Assembly: GCF_014863545.1 (NCBI RefSeq) | Contig: NZ_CP062260.1 | Location: 4,977,501 to 5,041,500, forward strand | Reading direction: 5' to 3' | Length of the DNA stretch: 64,000 nucleotides | Source: Paenibacillus sp. JNUCC32 | Lineage (GTDB): Bacteria > Bacillota > Bacilli > Paenibacillales > Paenibacillaceae | Shown: positions 52,053 through 60,858 of the stretch, one piece after another | Numbering within the stretch: position 1 is the first letter of the stretch | How the letters are laid out: each line of letters opens with the position of its first letter | Program-made: the position numbers and the translations under genes | The notes under the pieces: model-generated | Databases searched by the model: none | What the model was told of the DNA's origin: nothing | Seen by the model: only the letters and a program-made list of their open reading frames with translations

Positions 52053-52424
52053 TTAAACCTTGCGTCTAAAAATACCGAAGGTCAGCAGCCCGCATGCCGC
52101 CAGAAACAGATACGGCCCAGCGGCCGCTCCTCTGATCGTCTCTCCAAAAAAATCAATGGTCTTGGACGACACGTACATCATGGTCAGGAAAATAGCGACC
52201 AGCGCAAAAGCGTAGGCAATCAGCTTGTTCATCTTCTTCTCGCGAACCACTTTCAAAAACGGATAGATGAAACATACGATGAACAACACGCCGCCCTGCA
52301 TAAAGCCGTTCTCCGCAGCCACGCCGATATCCAGCCATTTAAAAAAGAAAGAGGCTATCGCCAAACAGGTTGCGATAAAAATAAATTTGCTCCCCAGATC
52401 CCACTGTTTAAACCGAAATTTCAT
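52053..52424 (-). CDS. Small integral membrane protein, unknown family
   Basis: A 123-residue protein with four hydrophobic helices: FIFIATCLAIASFFF, GGVLFIVCFIYPFL, LIAYAFALVAIFLTMMYV and GPYLFLAACGLLTFGIF. Short charged loops connect them, and the end is basic (RRKV). The start at 52424 follows GGGGAGTGTACATGG; a 14-codon longer frame has no site. No family is recognised and neighbours give no hint of function. Confidence 0.7.
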   Translation of the reverse strand: MKFRFKQWDLGSKFIFIATCLAIASFFFKWLDIGVAAENGFMQGGVLFIVCFIYPFLKVVREKKMNKLIAYAFALVAIFLTMMYVSSKTIDFFGETIRGAAAGPYLFLAACGLLTFGIFRRKV

Positions 52425-52521
52425 CCATGTACACTCCCCTAGTGTCAATCCCCGGATGCCCAGCACCCTTCGATAAACTTAGGGTCATTATACCGGATTT
52501 TTGCGGCCGGGGATAGATCAA

Positions 52522-53106
52522 CTACAGGTCTGCAGCACTATTCAGCCATACCGTCTTGTTCGCGGCCGGTTGACGTTTCCCCTGCTTCGGCTCCATGTCC
52601 GGATATCCGATGTACAGGAAACCCAGCATTTTATCGTCAGGCTTCAATCCGAACGCTTGGTTCATCAACGCGTGGAAACACGGCTCGCCGGTTCTCCACA
52701 CGGCGCCAAGACCCAGCTCATGAATTTGCAGCAGCATGTTCTGGATGCCGGCGAATACCGCTCCGTACTCTTCCAGCTCAATCACCTTCGGATCCGTCGA
52801 CGGCTCAACCGCCACACCGATGACGACCGGAGCGCGGTACGCCTTCGTACGTCCCGATTCGCGCGCTGCGTTCACGGCCTCTTCGCTCGTATCGTCGCCG
52901 CCGGCCACCTGAATATCCCCCAGGGCATTGCCGAGCACGTCGCGGCCTTCCCCTTGCATGACAAAGAATTTCCACGGCTCCGTCAGCTTGTGGTTCGGCG
53001 CCCAAGTTCCTGCTTCGACGATCTGTTCGATCAACTCCTGCGGTACGGCGTCAGGCTTGACCTTGCCAAGGCTGCGGCGCGTGCGGATAGCTTCACTTAC
53101 GTTCAT
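52522..53106 (-). CDS. Nitroreductase family protein
   Basis: A 194-residue FMN oxidoreductase of the short YdjA type. MNVSEAIRTRRSLGKVKPDA has the RTRRS phosphate-binding motif. AGTWAPNHKLTEPWKFFVMQ gives the second FMN loop, and LLQIHELGLGAVWRTGEPCF the dimer-interface loop. It should use NAD(P)H to reduce nitro compounds, quinones or enones. GGAGGAAATCAAAT precedes the ATG. An inverted repeat 50-72 bp upstream may bind a repressor. Confidence 0.92.
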   Translation of the reverse strand: MNVSEAIRTRRSLGKVKPDAVPQELIEQIVEAGTWAPNHKLTEPWKFFVMQGEGRDVLGNALGDIQVAGGDDTSEEAVNAARESGRTKAYRAPVVIGVAVEPSTDPKVIELEEYGAVFAGIQNMLLQIHELGLGAVWRTGEPCFHALMNQAFGLKPDDKMLGFLYIGYPDMEPKQGKRQPAANKTVWLNSAADL

Positions 53107-53434
53107 ATTTGATTTCCTCCCGAGCTCTATATAGTTGGTCTTATTTGCATACTCCTAATTGAGAGTCTATCTCAATTATAACAAAAAGAGAAGGGGACAC
53201 CTATCGAGATTCTCGGATACGGTTCATGTCATAAATTGACCAGTTGAAGAATAACAAGCTCTTCTCTGTCTCCAAATCCTCGATTACAGCCTAGAATTAT
53301 TGTAAATCCTCCTCTGTTTTACTAGCATTTGGATCGAAACGTTCACATCCTTACCCTCTATTTCATCTAGATTTCCATGCCATTATCTGGGATAATGAGG
53401 TTTAACTCACACAAGAAGATTAGGAGGATGATTC
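53107..53434. other. Intergenic region between nitroreductase and S9 peptidase genes
   Basis: Apart from the inverted repeat at 53156-53178 and a GGATAATG near 53391 that could be a -10 box, nothing recognisable was found. Confidence 0.5.
53156..53178. promoter_or_regulatory. Inverted repeat, candidate operator of the nitroreductase gene
   Basis: TAATTGAGA and TCTCAATTA are perfect 9-bp arms separated by GTCTA. They are placed where a repressor of the minus-strand nitroreductase promoter would bind; the regulator is unknown. Confidence 0.55.
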
Positions 53435-55435
53435 ATGACTGATAAGCGACTTATAACGCCCGAGGATTTGTACCGGATGCACTGGGTGAATGACCCTGTC
53501 GTATCCCCCGCAAGCGGGGCCATAGCCTATGTACATAAGTCCGTGAGCGAAAAGCACGACGGTTACCGTTCCCATATCCGCCTGCTTCCCGCAGGGGGCG
53601 CTCAGGATATTCCCTTCACTTCCGGCGAAGCCGATGCAGCACCCGCTTGGTCCCCCGACGGGTCTGAGCTTGCCTTCTTGCGCAAAAAGGGCGATAAGCC
53701 ACAGGTATGGATCATGCCTGCCAACGGTGGGGAAGCCCGCCCCGCTACCGACCTGAAGCACGGCGTCAGCGCATTTAAATGGTCGCCGGACAGCTCGCGC
53801 CTGCTGGTTCGGAGCGAAGCCGAAGCGGCTGAATCTACCGAAAGCGAAGAGAAAGACAAAGACGACAAGCACAAGCTGCCGGAAGAAAAAATCATTAACC
53901 GCATTAAATATAAAGCCGATGGCCCCGGATTATGGAATGACCGCCGACATCATCTATTTATCGTGAATCCGGCTACGGAAGAATGCAAACCAATCACCGA
54001 AGGCGATTTTGACGTATATGCCTTTGCCTGGTCACCCGACGGCGGCAGCATCGCATACAGCAGCACCCTCGCCACGGAGCATTTCCCGGACCCGGATCTT
54101 CGCTTGACGAACGATGTGTTTGTCATGGACCTGTCCAGCGGATCGGTAACCGAAATCACGGACGGAACCCTCTCGATCGGTTCCATTGCGTTCACCCCGG
54201 ACGGGCAGCATGTACTCATGCTTGCCAGCGATCTCAGCTGCGGGTTTGCCACGCTGACCAAAATCCACCTGGTTCCGCTCTCGGGCGGAGAAGCCCGCGT
54301 CCTCTTCACGGACATGGACGTTCAGCTCGGGCACGCCGCTGTCAGCGACATGAGAGCTGGGGCGGGAACGCCTCCCCTGTTCAGCAAGGACGGCCGATCG
54401 GTTTACGTTCAGCTCAGCCAGGATGGGGGCGTCCATATTGGACGTTTTGCCTTGGACGGCTCCTCCTTCGAGCTGGTGGTGGCAGGTGAACGCGAGGTGT
54501 ACCAATTCGCACTGACACCGGAAGAAAACGTGGTATTTGCCGCTGCCGACCCGCTGCAGCCGGGCGATCTGTTCAGCCTCACTACAGGCAGCAACGAGGA
54601 ACGCCGTCTGACGAACTGCAATGAGGAGCTGTGGAACGAGCTTACGTTAAGCACGCCGGAGTCCTTTACGTTCCGTACGTCGGACGGCTGGCCGATCCAA
54701 GGCTGGATCATGAAGCCTGCCGGCTTCGCGGAAGGCTCCAAGGTCCCGGCCGTGCTGGAGATTCATGGCGGTCCGCAAGCCATGTACGGACACACGTTTA
54801 TGCATGAGTTCCAGCTGCTGGCAGCAGCCGGCTATGCCGTTTTCTATACCAACCCGCGGGGCGGCCATGGATACGGTCAAGTCCACGTCAATACCGTCAG
54901 AGGCGATTACGGCGGGCGGGATTACCAGGATCTGATGGAAGCCGTGGATTATGTTGTGAATACCTACACTTATATCGACGCTTCCCGTCTCGGCGTGACC
55001 GGCGGCAGTTACGGCGGCTTCATGACCAACTGGATCGTCGGTCATACCGACCGGTTCCAAGCTGCGGTAACCCAGCGCTCGATATCGAACTGGATTTCCT
55101 TCTACGGCGTCAGCGATATCGGCTATACCTTTACCCAGGATCAAATCTGGGGCAATCCTTGGGACGATCTCGACAAGCTGTGGAAGCACTCCCCGCTCGC
55201 TTACGTGAAGAATGTCAGCACGCCGCTGCTTATCCTTCACGGCGAACAGGACCTCCGCTGCCCGATCGAGCAGGGAGAACAGCTGTTTATCGCCTTGAAG
55301 CGACTGGGCCGTGAAACCCAGCTGATTCGCTTCCCCGGCGCGGACCATAACCTGTCCCGCAGCGGCAATCCGCACCTGCGGGTCCGGCGCCTCAGCCACA
55401 TCGTCCGCTGGTTCGTGGAGCATATCGAAAAATAA
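53435..55435 (+). CDS. S9 family prolyl oligopeptidase-like serine peptidase
   Basis: A 666-residue protein. Residues 1-400 form an N-terminal beta-propeller with repeated WSPDG and FTPDG blades. A charged low-complexity insert (SEEKDKDDKHKLPEEK) sits near residue 130. The C-terminal alpha/beta hydrolase domain has the nucleophile in GVTGGSYGGFMTNW, Asp in LHGEQDLRCPIEQG and His in PGADHNLSRSG. It resembles Bacillus YuxL and acyl-aminoacyl peptidases. No signal peptide, so it is probably cytoplasmic peptide turnover. AGGAGGATGATTC precedes the ATG. Confidence 0.93.
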   Translation: MTDKRLITPEDLYRMHWVNDPVVSPASGAIAYVHKSVSEKHDGYRSHIRLLPAGGAQDIPFTSGEADAAPAWSPDGSELAFLRKKGDKPQVWIMPANGGEARPATDLKHGVSAFKWSPDSSRLLVRSEAEAAESTESEEKDKDDKHKLPEEKIINRIKYKADGPGLWNDRRHHLFIVNPATEECKPITEGDFDVYAFAWSPDGGSIAYSSTLATEHFPDPDLRLTNDVFVMDLSSGSVTEITDGTLSIGSIAFTPDGQHVLMLASDLSCGFATLTKIHLVPLSGGEARVLFTDMDVQLGHAAVSDMRAGAGTPPLFSKDGRSVYVQLSQDGGVHIGRFALDGSSFELVVAGEREVYQFALTPEENVVFAAADPLQPGDLFSLTTGSNEERRLTNCNEELWNELTLSTPESFTFRTSDGWPIQGWIMKPAGFAEGSKVPAVLEIHGGPQAMYGHTFMHEFQLLAAAGYAVFYTNPRGGHGYGQVHVNTVRGDYGGRDYQDLMEAVDYVVNTYTYIDASRLGVTGGSYGGFMTNWIVGHTDRFQAAVTQRSISNWISFYGVSDIGYTFTQDQIWGNPWDDLDKLWKHSPLAYVKNVSTPLLILHGEQDLRCPIEQGEQLFIALKRLGRETQLIRFPGADHNLSRSGNPHLRVRRLSHIVRWFVEHIEK

Positions 55436-55445
55436 CATCAAAAGA

Positions 55446-55500
55446 AAAACCATCCCCGTGCGAGCTGGCGCAATGAACGCTCGCATCAGGATGGTTTTTT
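55446..55500. terminator. Bidirectional intrinsic terminator
   Basis: AAAAACCATCC and GGATGGTTTTT form the outer stem with an inner GCGAG/CTCGC. It ends both the S9 peptidase gene and the convergent nine-kilobase sugar operon. Confidence 0.9.
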
Positions 55501-55512
55501 TGTGTTGGTTCA

Positions 55513-56673
55513 TCAAACAGGACCGTACACCCTCTCGCCCGCTACAACGGTCTCCCGGACCACCATGCCCGATCCGTCCGTATCGCAGTCGAACAGCGTC
55601 AGGTTCGCCGGGCTCCCGAGCGCAAGCTCGCCCAACTGCGGCATATCCAGCACCATAGCCGGGCGGACCGTGACCGCGCTTACTGCTTCCGCCAGCGTCA
55701 TATCCGTATAGCGAATCGCATTCGCAATGCCAACCTCCAGCGAAGAAGCGGATCCGGCCAGTATCGCCGGATTCGCTACCGTATGCAGGCGCCCGTCCGC
55801 TGTCAGCTCGACTTCGCCTCCGATGAGGCTGCTGTACCTTCCGGGAGCCATGCCGCCGAACATGACGGCATCGCTGACAAGCACCGCTTTGTTCCGTTTT
55901 GCCCGCAGCATCGTTTTCAGCACAGGGGGCGCCAGATGGTGGCCGTCCGGTATAAAGGTGGCCCATAACCGGTCGTCCGCCAGTTGGTGCCAGATATAGT
56001 TGGGGTGGCGCGGCAAAACGGGCTGCGAGCCGTTCCCCAGATGCGTCGAAACCGTTGCCCCTGCCTGCACCGCCCGATCGATCTGCTCGCCGGTTGCCAT
56101 CGTATGCCCGATCGCGACGATAACACCTGCCTTGACTACCTTCTCTATAAATGGAACCGAGCCTTCGCGCTCTGGCGCGAGTGTCACCATCCGGATAAGC
56201 CCGTCAGCCGCATCCTGAAGCCGTTGAAACTCATCCCAATCCGGATTCCGGATATACTCCCTCGGATGCGCCCCGCGACTGCCGTCTTCATCGGAAAGAT
56301 AGGGGCCTTCCATATGAATGCCGACTATCGAGGCGCTCCCGAACTGCTTGGACCCGGCATACTTGGACAATGCCTGAAATGCTTGACGCATCCGGTCGTA
56401 GCTGCCCGTGATGACCGTCGGCAAGTAGGCGGCGACCCCGCACCGATGCAGCGCCCGCGTCACGCCTTCAATGTCGCTTTGCGACGTCACGGTTCCATTC
56501 AAATCGTATCCGCCGAAGCCGTTGACCTGCACATCGATCCAGCCGCTGCTGATCCAGGGCAGCAACGCCGTCTTATCCCCCTGACCTAACCGTCGTATGG
56601 CCGCGATCCGTCCGTCTGACGACTCTACCTCAACCGGCTCGCCGGTGTGCGGGAGCTTTCCACGCCACATCAT
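55513..56673 (-). CDS. NagA-like amino-sugar phosphate deacetylase
   Basis: A 386-residue amidohydrolase resembling N-acetylglucosamine-6-phosphate deacetylase. PGWIDVQVNG-like start (SSGWIDVQVNGFGG), HMEGPYLS with Glu122, VAIGHTMATG with His190, STHLGNGSQP with His211 and LVSDAVMFGG with Asp268 match the NagA metal and catalytic positions. The substrate loop after His211 reads GNGSQPVLPRHPNYIW, where E. coli NagA, from memory, has YNAM. The natural substrate may therefore differ from GlcNAc-6-phosphate. It is 13 bp after the NagB-like gene and last in the operon. Confidence 0.8.
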   Translation of the reverse strand: MMWRGKLPHTGEPVEVESSDGRIAAIRRLGQGDKTALLPWISSGWIDVQVNGFGGYDLNGTVTSQSDIEGVTRALHRCGVAAYLPTVITGSYDRMRQAFQALSKYAGSKQFGSASIVGIHMEGPYLSDEDGSRGAHPREYIRNPDWDEFQRLQDAADGLIRMVTLAPEREGSVPFIEKVVKAGVIVAIGHTMATGEQIDRAVQAGATVSTHLGNGSQPVLPRHPNYIWHQLADDRLWATFIPDGHHLAPPVLKTMLRAKRNKAVLVSDAVMFGGMAPGRYSSLIGGEVELTADGRLHTVANPAILAGSASSLEVGIANAIRYTDMTLAEAVSAVTVRPAMVLDMPQLGELALGSPANLTLFDCDTDGSGMVVRETVVAGERVYGPV

Positions 56674-56686
56674 AGGTGCCCCCTGC

Positions 56687-57424
56687 CTAAGCCCATTGAT
56701 ATATCGGCGCTGCCGATGCTTTATCCAGATACAGCATCCAGCTGGAATGCCTCTTCAGGATGGTAGCCGGCACCCGGTTATCGACCCCGCCTTGAATCGT
56801 ATTTTGAATGGCTGCCGCTTTCGCCTGATGAGGCACGACCGATACGATATGGCGGCTCTTCAAAATCTGCTTGACCGTCATCGTAATCGCCTGTTTGGGC
56901 ACTTCCTCATTCGATGCAAACCAGCCTTCCCTTACCTGCTGGCTCTTGCAGGTATCGCTGAGATTCACGATCGTATAAGGCGAATCGTTATCAAAATCGG
57001 CCGGCGGATCATTAAAGGCAATATGCGCATTCTCCCCGATCCCGATCAGGGCCAAATCCACGGGCGCTTTGACGATTTCCTCGTTCAGCCGCTTCACCGT
57101 TTCCTCGGGATCGCCCTCCCCGTTGATGAGCCAAGCTTGGCCGACGCTCGCATATTTCAGGAAGCGCTCCTTCAAGTACTTGCGAAAGCTCGCCGGATGG
57201 GATTCCGGCAGCGCGATGTATTCGTCCAAATGGAACATTTCGATTCGTTCCCATTCCAGATTCAGCTTCACGAAGTGCGACAAAAACTCAAACTGAGACG
57301 CGCCCGTCGACAGGACGATTCGCGCTTTTCCTTTCTCCGCGATTGTATCGCGGAGAATCGCCTCGCAAGCGCGGGCCGCCTCCAAGCCTGCCTGATCCGC
57401 ATGTTCCAAGATGTTCAACTGCAT
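56687..57424 (-). CDS. NagB-like glucosamine-6-phosphate deaminase/isomerase family protein
   Basis: A 245-residue NagB/RpiA-fold protein. IVLSTGASQFEFLSHF is the phosphate loop and FHLDEYIALPESHPASF carries Asp68 of the DEY motif. GIGENAHIAFNDPPADF is the active-site loop. Aligned by eye with E. coli NagB (GNDGHIAFNEP), Asp141 becomes Asn132, His143 is kept as His134 and Glu148 becomes Asp139. This fits a divergent deaminase/isomerase subgroup rather than canonical NagB. AAGGAGGAATTATCATT precedes the ATG. It lies between a Gfo/Idh/MocA gene and the NagA-like gene. Confidence 0.8.
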   Translation of the reverse strand: MQLNILEHADQAGLEAARACEAILRDTIAEKGKARIVLSTGASQFEFLSHFVKLNLEWERIEMFHLDEYIALPESHPASFRKYLKERFLKYASVGQAWLINGEGDPEETVKRLNEEIVKAPVDLALIGIGENAHIAFNDPPADFDNDSPYTIVNLSDTCKSQQVREGWFASNEEVPKQAITMTVKQILKSRHIVSVVPHQAKAAAIQNTIQGGVDNRVPATILKRHSSWMLYLDKASAAPIYQWA

Positions 57425-57470
57425 AATGATAATTCCTCCTTGTTGTACAACATTGTAGAAATGTAAGCCA

Positions 57471-58745
57471 TTAGGCCAGAACGCCGCTATTCATAAATTC
57501 CTCCAGCCTCACCATGCGTTTTTCTACGCGGGAACGCTCGGCGGCAAACGCCATCAGATGACTCTGGATCGATGCTTGGGCAGAGGTTGTACTGTTATGC
57601 TGTCCCTTGGATTGAACCGACTTCACAAAATCGGCGATCAAACGCATATCCCCGCCGCCATGGCCTACATGGCCTTCCGGATCGACGAGCTGGATCACTT
57701 CCTGCTTGCCGCTGCCGAAACGGCGGATCTCGATCTCATTAGTCTCCATCGTGGCCCGTATTTCGCCTTCGGTGCCCATTAGCTTGATGGTACGGTTGCA
57801 TTTCTCCGTGAACGCGCTCATCGTGAACACCGCCGTAATGTCATGCTCGAACTCCATGCTGACGACCTGATGATCCACGACGTCGTTATCGCAGTGGTAC
57901 ACACACCGGCCAAAAGGACCCTCCAGCATCGCTTGGTAACGCGCTTCGTAACTCGGGTCGTTGCTCGCAGCCTCGCCTTTCCAGCCCGCATTCTCGATCA
58001 AATACGTATTCGGCGCATAGTACTGGCATTCGTGCGATACCGGGCATCCATCCAGGCATCGCTTCGGCGCGCCGGGCGGAGCCGACTCCGGACGGAAATG
58101 CGACAGGTGGCCATAGGAGGCCACGCTTAGGCATCGGCCTCCCGCCAGCCATTGCATGATGTCCAAGTCATGGCAGGATTTGGCCAAAATCATCGGACTG
58201 GATGACTCGCTGTTATTGAAATATCCCCGCACATACGAGTGGGCCTGGTGCCAATAGCCGACGTTCTCGTTGTGCTGGATCGACATCAGGCGGCCGATTC
58301 GTCCTTCATCGAGCAGCCGTTTAAGCTCTTGGAAAAAAGGCGCATACCGGAGAACATGGCAAATCGTTAACGTACGGTCGAAGGCTTCCGCCTGCCGGCC
58401 CATATCGATGCATTCCTGCCACTCCGGGGACATCGGCTTTTCCAGCAGCACATGATACCCGGCTGCCAACGCCTTCATGGTCGGCTCATAGTGGTCCCGG
58501 TCCCTCGTGCAGATGAAGACCGCATCCGATTGACGGGGGCCGGCAAACAGCTCATCCCAGCTTGCAAAGCATTGCTCATCCGCTATCCCGAACTTCGCTT
58601 GGCAGCGGCTGCGCCGCACCTCATCCGGATCGGCAACGGCAACAATCTGCATCTCCTCCGGTCGCTGGAGCGCATATCCGCTGTAAATCATGCCGCGAAG
58701 GCCGGCTCCGACCAGCGTGACCGTTAGTGGTTTTGGTTTACTCAT
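57471..58745 (-). CDS. Gfo/Idh/MocA family oxidoreductase with Cys motif (second of pair)
   Basis: A 424-residue oxidoreductase. The Rossmann motif is VTLVGAGLRGMIYSG, and the EKP motif is YHVLLEKPMSPEW near residue 102. A central cysteine motif reads KRCLDGCPVSHECQYYAP (Cys230, 234, 240), and the substrate-domain loop VGHGGGDMRL follows later. The same Cys cluster and GHGGGD loop occur in the other oxidoreductase of the operon, so the two are diverged relatives. It may oxidise a sugar hydroxyl. The ATG at 58745 overlaps the preceding hydrolase gene by 8 bp. Confidence 0.85.
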   Translation of the reverse strand: MSKPKPLTVTLVGAGLRGMIYSGYALQRPEEMQIVAVADPDEVRRSRCQAKFGIADEQCFASWDELFAGPRQSDAVFICTRDRDHYEPTMKALAAGYHVLLEKPMSPEWQECIDMGRQAEAFDRTLTICHVLRYAPFFQELKRLLDEGRIGRLMSIQHNENVGYWHQAHSYVRGYFNNSESSSPMILAKSCHDLDIMQWLAGGRCLSVASYGHLSHFRPESAPPGAPKRCLDGCPVSHECQYYAPNTYLIENAGWKGEAASNDPSYEARYQAMLEGPFGRCVYHCDNDVVDHQVVSMEFEHDITAVFTMSAFTEKCNRTIKLMGTEGEIRATMETNEIEIRRFGSGKQEVIQLVDPEGHVGHGGGDMRLIADFVKSVQSKGQHNSTTSAQASIQSHLMAFAAERSRVEKRMVRLEEFMNSGVLA

Positions 58746-60858
58746 GTCCTTCCACATCCTTTCCCTCTAGTTGCCAACGATATTCTACCCGCGGTTCGTT
58801 CAGCTCGGAGGGATCAAGCATCTTGAAAATGCCGGGAAACACGACGCTCATCGCTTCCTCCTCCTCAAGCTGCCGAGCCCTGACCAGATCGGCTGCGCTG
58901 CTCACAGGATGAATGGCCGTAATCGCGCCGATTCTATGGTCAACCTCCGCGGCAAGCTGCACATACAACCCTTCCCGACCTACCGTATAGAACGGGGCCG
59001 CTCCCGCCTGCCACTCATCAAAGTGGGAGATAACCTCCATGCACCGGATGACATCGTACGTGCGCAGCGCAGCCAAACTGTCCCCGAGCCAGATCAAATC
59101 ATCGGCAAGCTTATGCAGCACCCCAAAATAAGAACGCGCGGGCTTACCATAGATCGGATAGGGCTCATGAGGACCGACCCCGGACGTGTTCAGCACCAGC
59201 ACGGCGCGGCCGGATCGGCAGGTTTCCTGAATCCAGGCCCAATGCGCTTTCAGCTGACGGGTCCCTCCCCGCCAAACGGCAACGGTCAGCGGCCGCCTTC
59301 GTTCGGCTGTATCCTCGGCCAGTCGGAATACATAACCGCTGTTCATGATGCCCTCCTGCGACCACCACAAGCGATAATCGGCCTCAAGGCCCTCCACTGC
59401 GCCCAGCCCAATGATGCGCGGGTTCAATTCGCAAGGCTTCCGGGAGGCGTAAATCTTCTCCTGCAGCCACTGCCTTGCTTGATCCTGTCTTTGCTGCGTC
59501 GGCAGCAGCGAACGGGCTGCTGCCAGCTGGTCGCAGCGATCGGCATTGAAGTCCCGGATCGTCCTTCCGTCCGCCTTATCCCGGTACACCTGACCGCCGG
59601 GACTGCACCACAGTTGTTCCGGAGGCAGCGCCTCGATCTTCATGGCATCGTTGGGAACAACCTTCACCTCGAGATGCCGGACGAAAAATGCCGCGGCCGC
59701 CGCGGCCAGCCGATCCGTATAGCGGTGCGTCGAGGCGTCGGTCACAAGCTGCAGGTCGCCCGGGTGACCGAGCAGCTCCCAGAAGCGCCTGCAGCGATCA
59801 ACGGTGCGCCGCGTGCCTTCAATCGGGAAGAAATCGTATTCTGCCGCCAACACGATCAGCGGCTTCGGCGCAAAAGCGATAAGCAGATCCTCATGGTCGT
59901 AACCCAGCCCGGACAGGCCCGGCCATACCTGCTCGGCATCCTGCACGCCGCCGGCATGCATGTACAGCTGCCGGTTCATGATGAAGGTGGCGGGAGCCGC
60001 CGCCGCAATGCGTTCATCGCAGACCATCATCATGGCCGTCTGCGTTCCGCCGCCGGAATTTCCCGTTACGCCGATCCGCGAAGGATCGACCTCGGGCCGT
60101 TCGCACAAGTAGTCGATGGCACGCATGGCATCGTGAACGAAATATCGGGCTACGCTGTCGCCGAGCATATGGCACTGAACGCCATACTGCTGATGCTCCT
60201 TCGTTCCCCATAGGACGCTCCCTTCCCGATCCTCGAAATCATGAAGGCTAAGGCGCTCGCCCTGCCCGATCGGATCCATGGCCAGCACGATGATGCCCGC
60301 CCGGACGAAGTGCTGGATGACGCGCTGATAATAGGCATCATGCTTCGCCCCCAGCTCGTGCCCACTCAGAAACAGGACGGCCGCGGAGCGTTCTTCCCGG
60401 TGATCGGGCAGATACAGATTCGACGTGACGGCATACCCCGGAAGGGACTCGAACATCACCTTCTCTACTTGAAAGCCGGTTCCGCGAATACATCCCGTTG
60501 TGCGTCCGTTAAGAAGGGTATCGGTTCTGCCACCTGACATGTTGCCGGCGTCCCCCGCGGACCAGCGCGAACGTTCCTTAAGCGGAGAGCTGTCAGGCGA
60601 TGTTTCCTCCCCGAAGGCCGCCGTTTCCTCCCTTTCCAGGTTCGCGAATGCATCGGGAAGACCGCCGATGGACTTCAGGAAGGCTGCCCTTATGGCCTCC
60701 TGCCGCTCTCTTGCCGCCTCGGCCGTGACGATGGAATCGCGAATAGCATCCCCGGCGGCAAATGCGGCATCGGAACGCTCGAACACATGCGCTTTCAACT
60801 GATCCCGCGTGTCGTATAGCGTGCAGACATACTGCTCCAGTTCCTGAACGCTGTTCAT
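58738..60858 (-). CDS. Large alpha/beta hydrolase, acetyl-esterase-like
   Basis: A 706-residue protein without a signal peptide. The first half holds a hydrolase domain: VLFLSGHELGAKHDAYYQRV, MDPIGQGERLSLHDFE, then the nucleophile elbow GVTGNSGGGTQ with Ser268. The acid is probably in LAAEYDFFPIEG and the base in DASTHRYTDR. This resembles acetyl-xylan-esterase-like and dienelactone-hydrolase-like enzymes of the AXE1/DLH group. The last 250 residues look like a second, degenerate hydrolase-like domain with VLVLNTSGVGPHEPYP. It overlaps both neighbours by a few bases, so it is translationally coupled. Removal of acyl groups from an imported glycan is inferred. Confidence 0.75.
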   Translation of the reverse strand: MNSVQELEQYVCTLYDTRDQLKAHVFERSDAAFAAGDAIRDSIVTAEAARERQEAIRAAFLKSIGGLPDAFANLEREETAAFGEETSPDSSPLKERSRWSAGDAGNMSGGRTDTLLNGRTTGCIRGTGFQVEKVMFESLPGYAVTSNLYLPDHREERSAAVLFLSGHELGAKHDAYYQRVIQHFVRAGIIVLAMDPIGQGERLSLHDFEDREGSVLWGTKEHQQYGVQCHMLGDSVARYFVHDAMRAIDYLCERPEVDPSRIGVTGNSGGGTQTAMMMVCDERIAAAAPATFIMNRQLYMHAGGVQDAEQVWPGLSGLGYDHEDLLIAFAPKPLIVLAAEYDFFPIEGTRRTVDRCRRFWELLGHPGDLQLVTDASTHRYTDRLAAAAAAFFVRHLEVKVVPNDAMKIEALPPEQLWCSPGGQVYRDKADGRTIRDFNADRCDQLAAARSLLPTQQRQDQARQWLQEKIYASRKPCELNPRIIGLGAVEGLEADYRLWWSQEGIMNSGYVFRLAEDTAERRRPLTVAVWRGGTRQLKAHWAWIQETCRSGRAVLVLNTSGVGPHEPYPIYGKPARSYFGVLHKLADDLIWLGDSLAALRTYDVIRCMEVISHFDEWQAGAAPFYTVGREGLYVQLAAEVDHRIGAITAIHPVSSAADLVRARQLEEEEAMSVVFPGIFKMLDPSELNEPRVEYRWQLEGKDVEGHE

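Noticed and set aside
54647..55966. A 439-codon minus-strand frame
   Set aside because: It crosses the bidirectional terminator and lies antisense to the S9 peptidase and out of frame in the NagA-like gene.
58771..60213. A 480-codon plus-strand frame
   Set aside because: It is antisense to the large hydrolase, whose motifs and overlaps with neighbours show the true coding strand.
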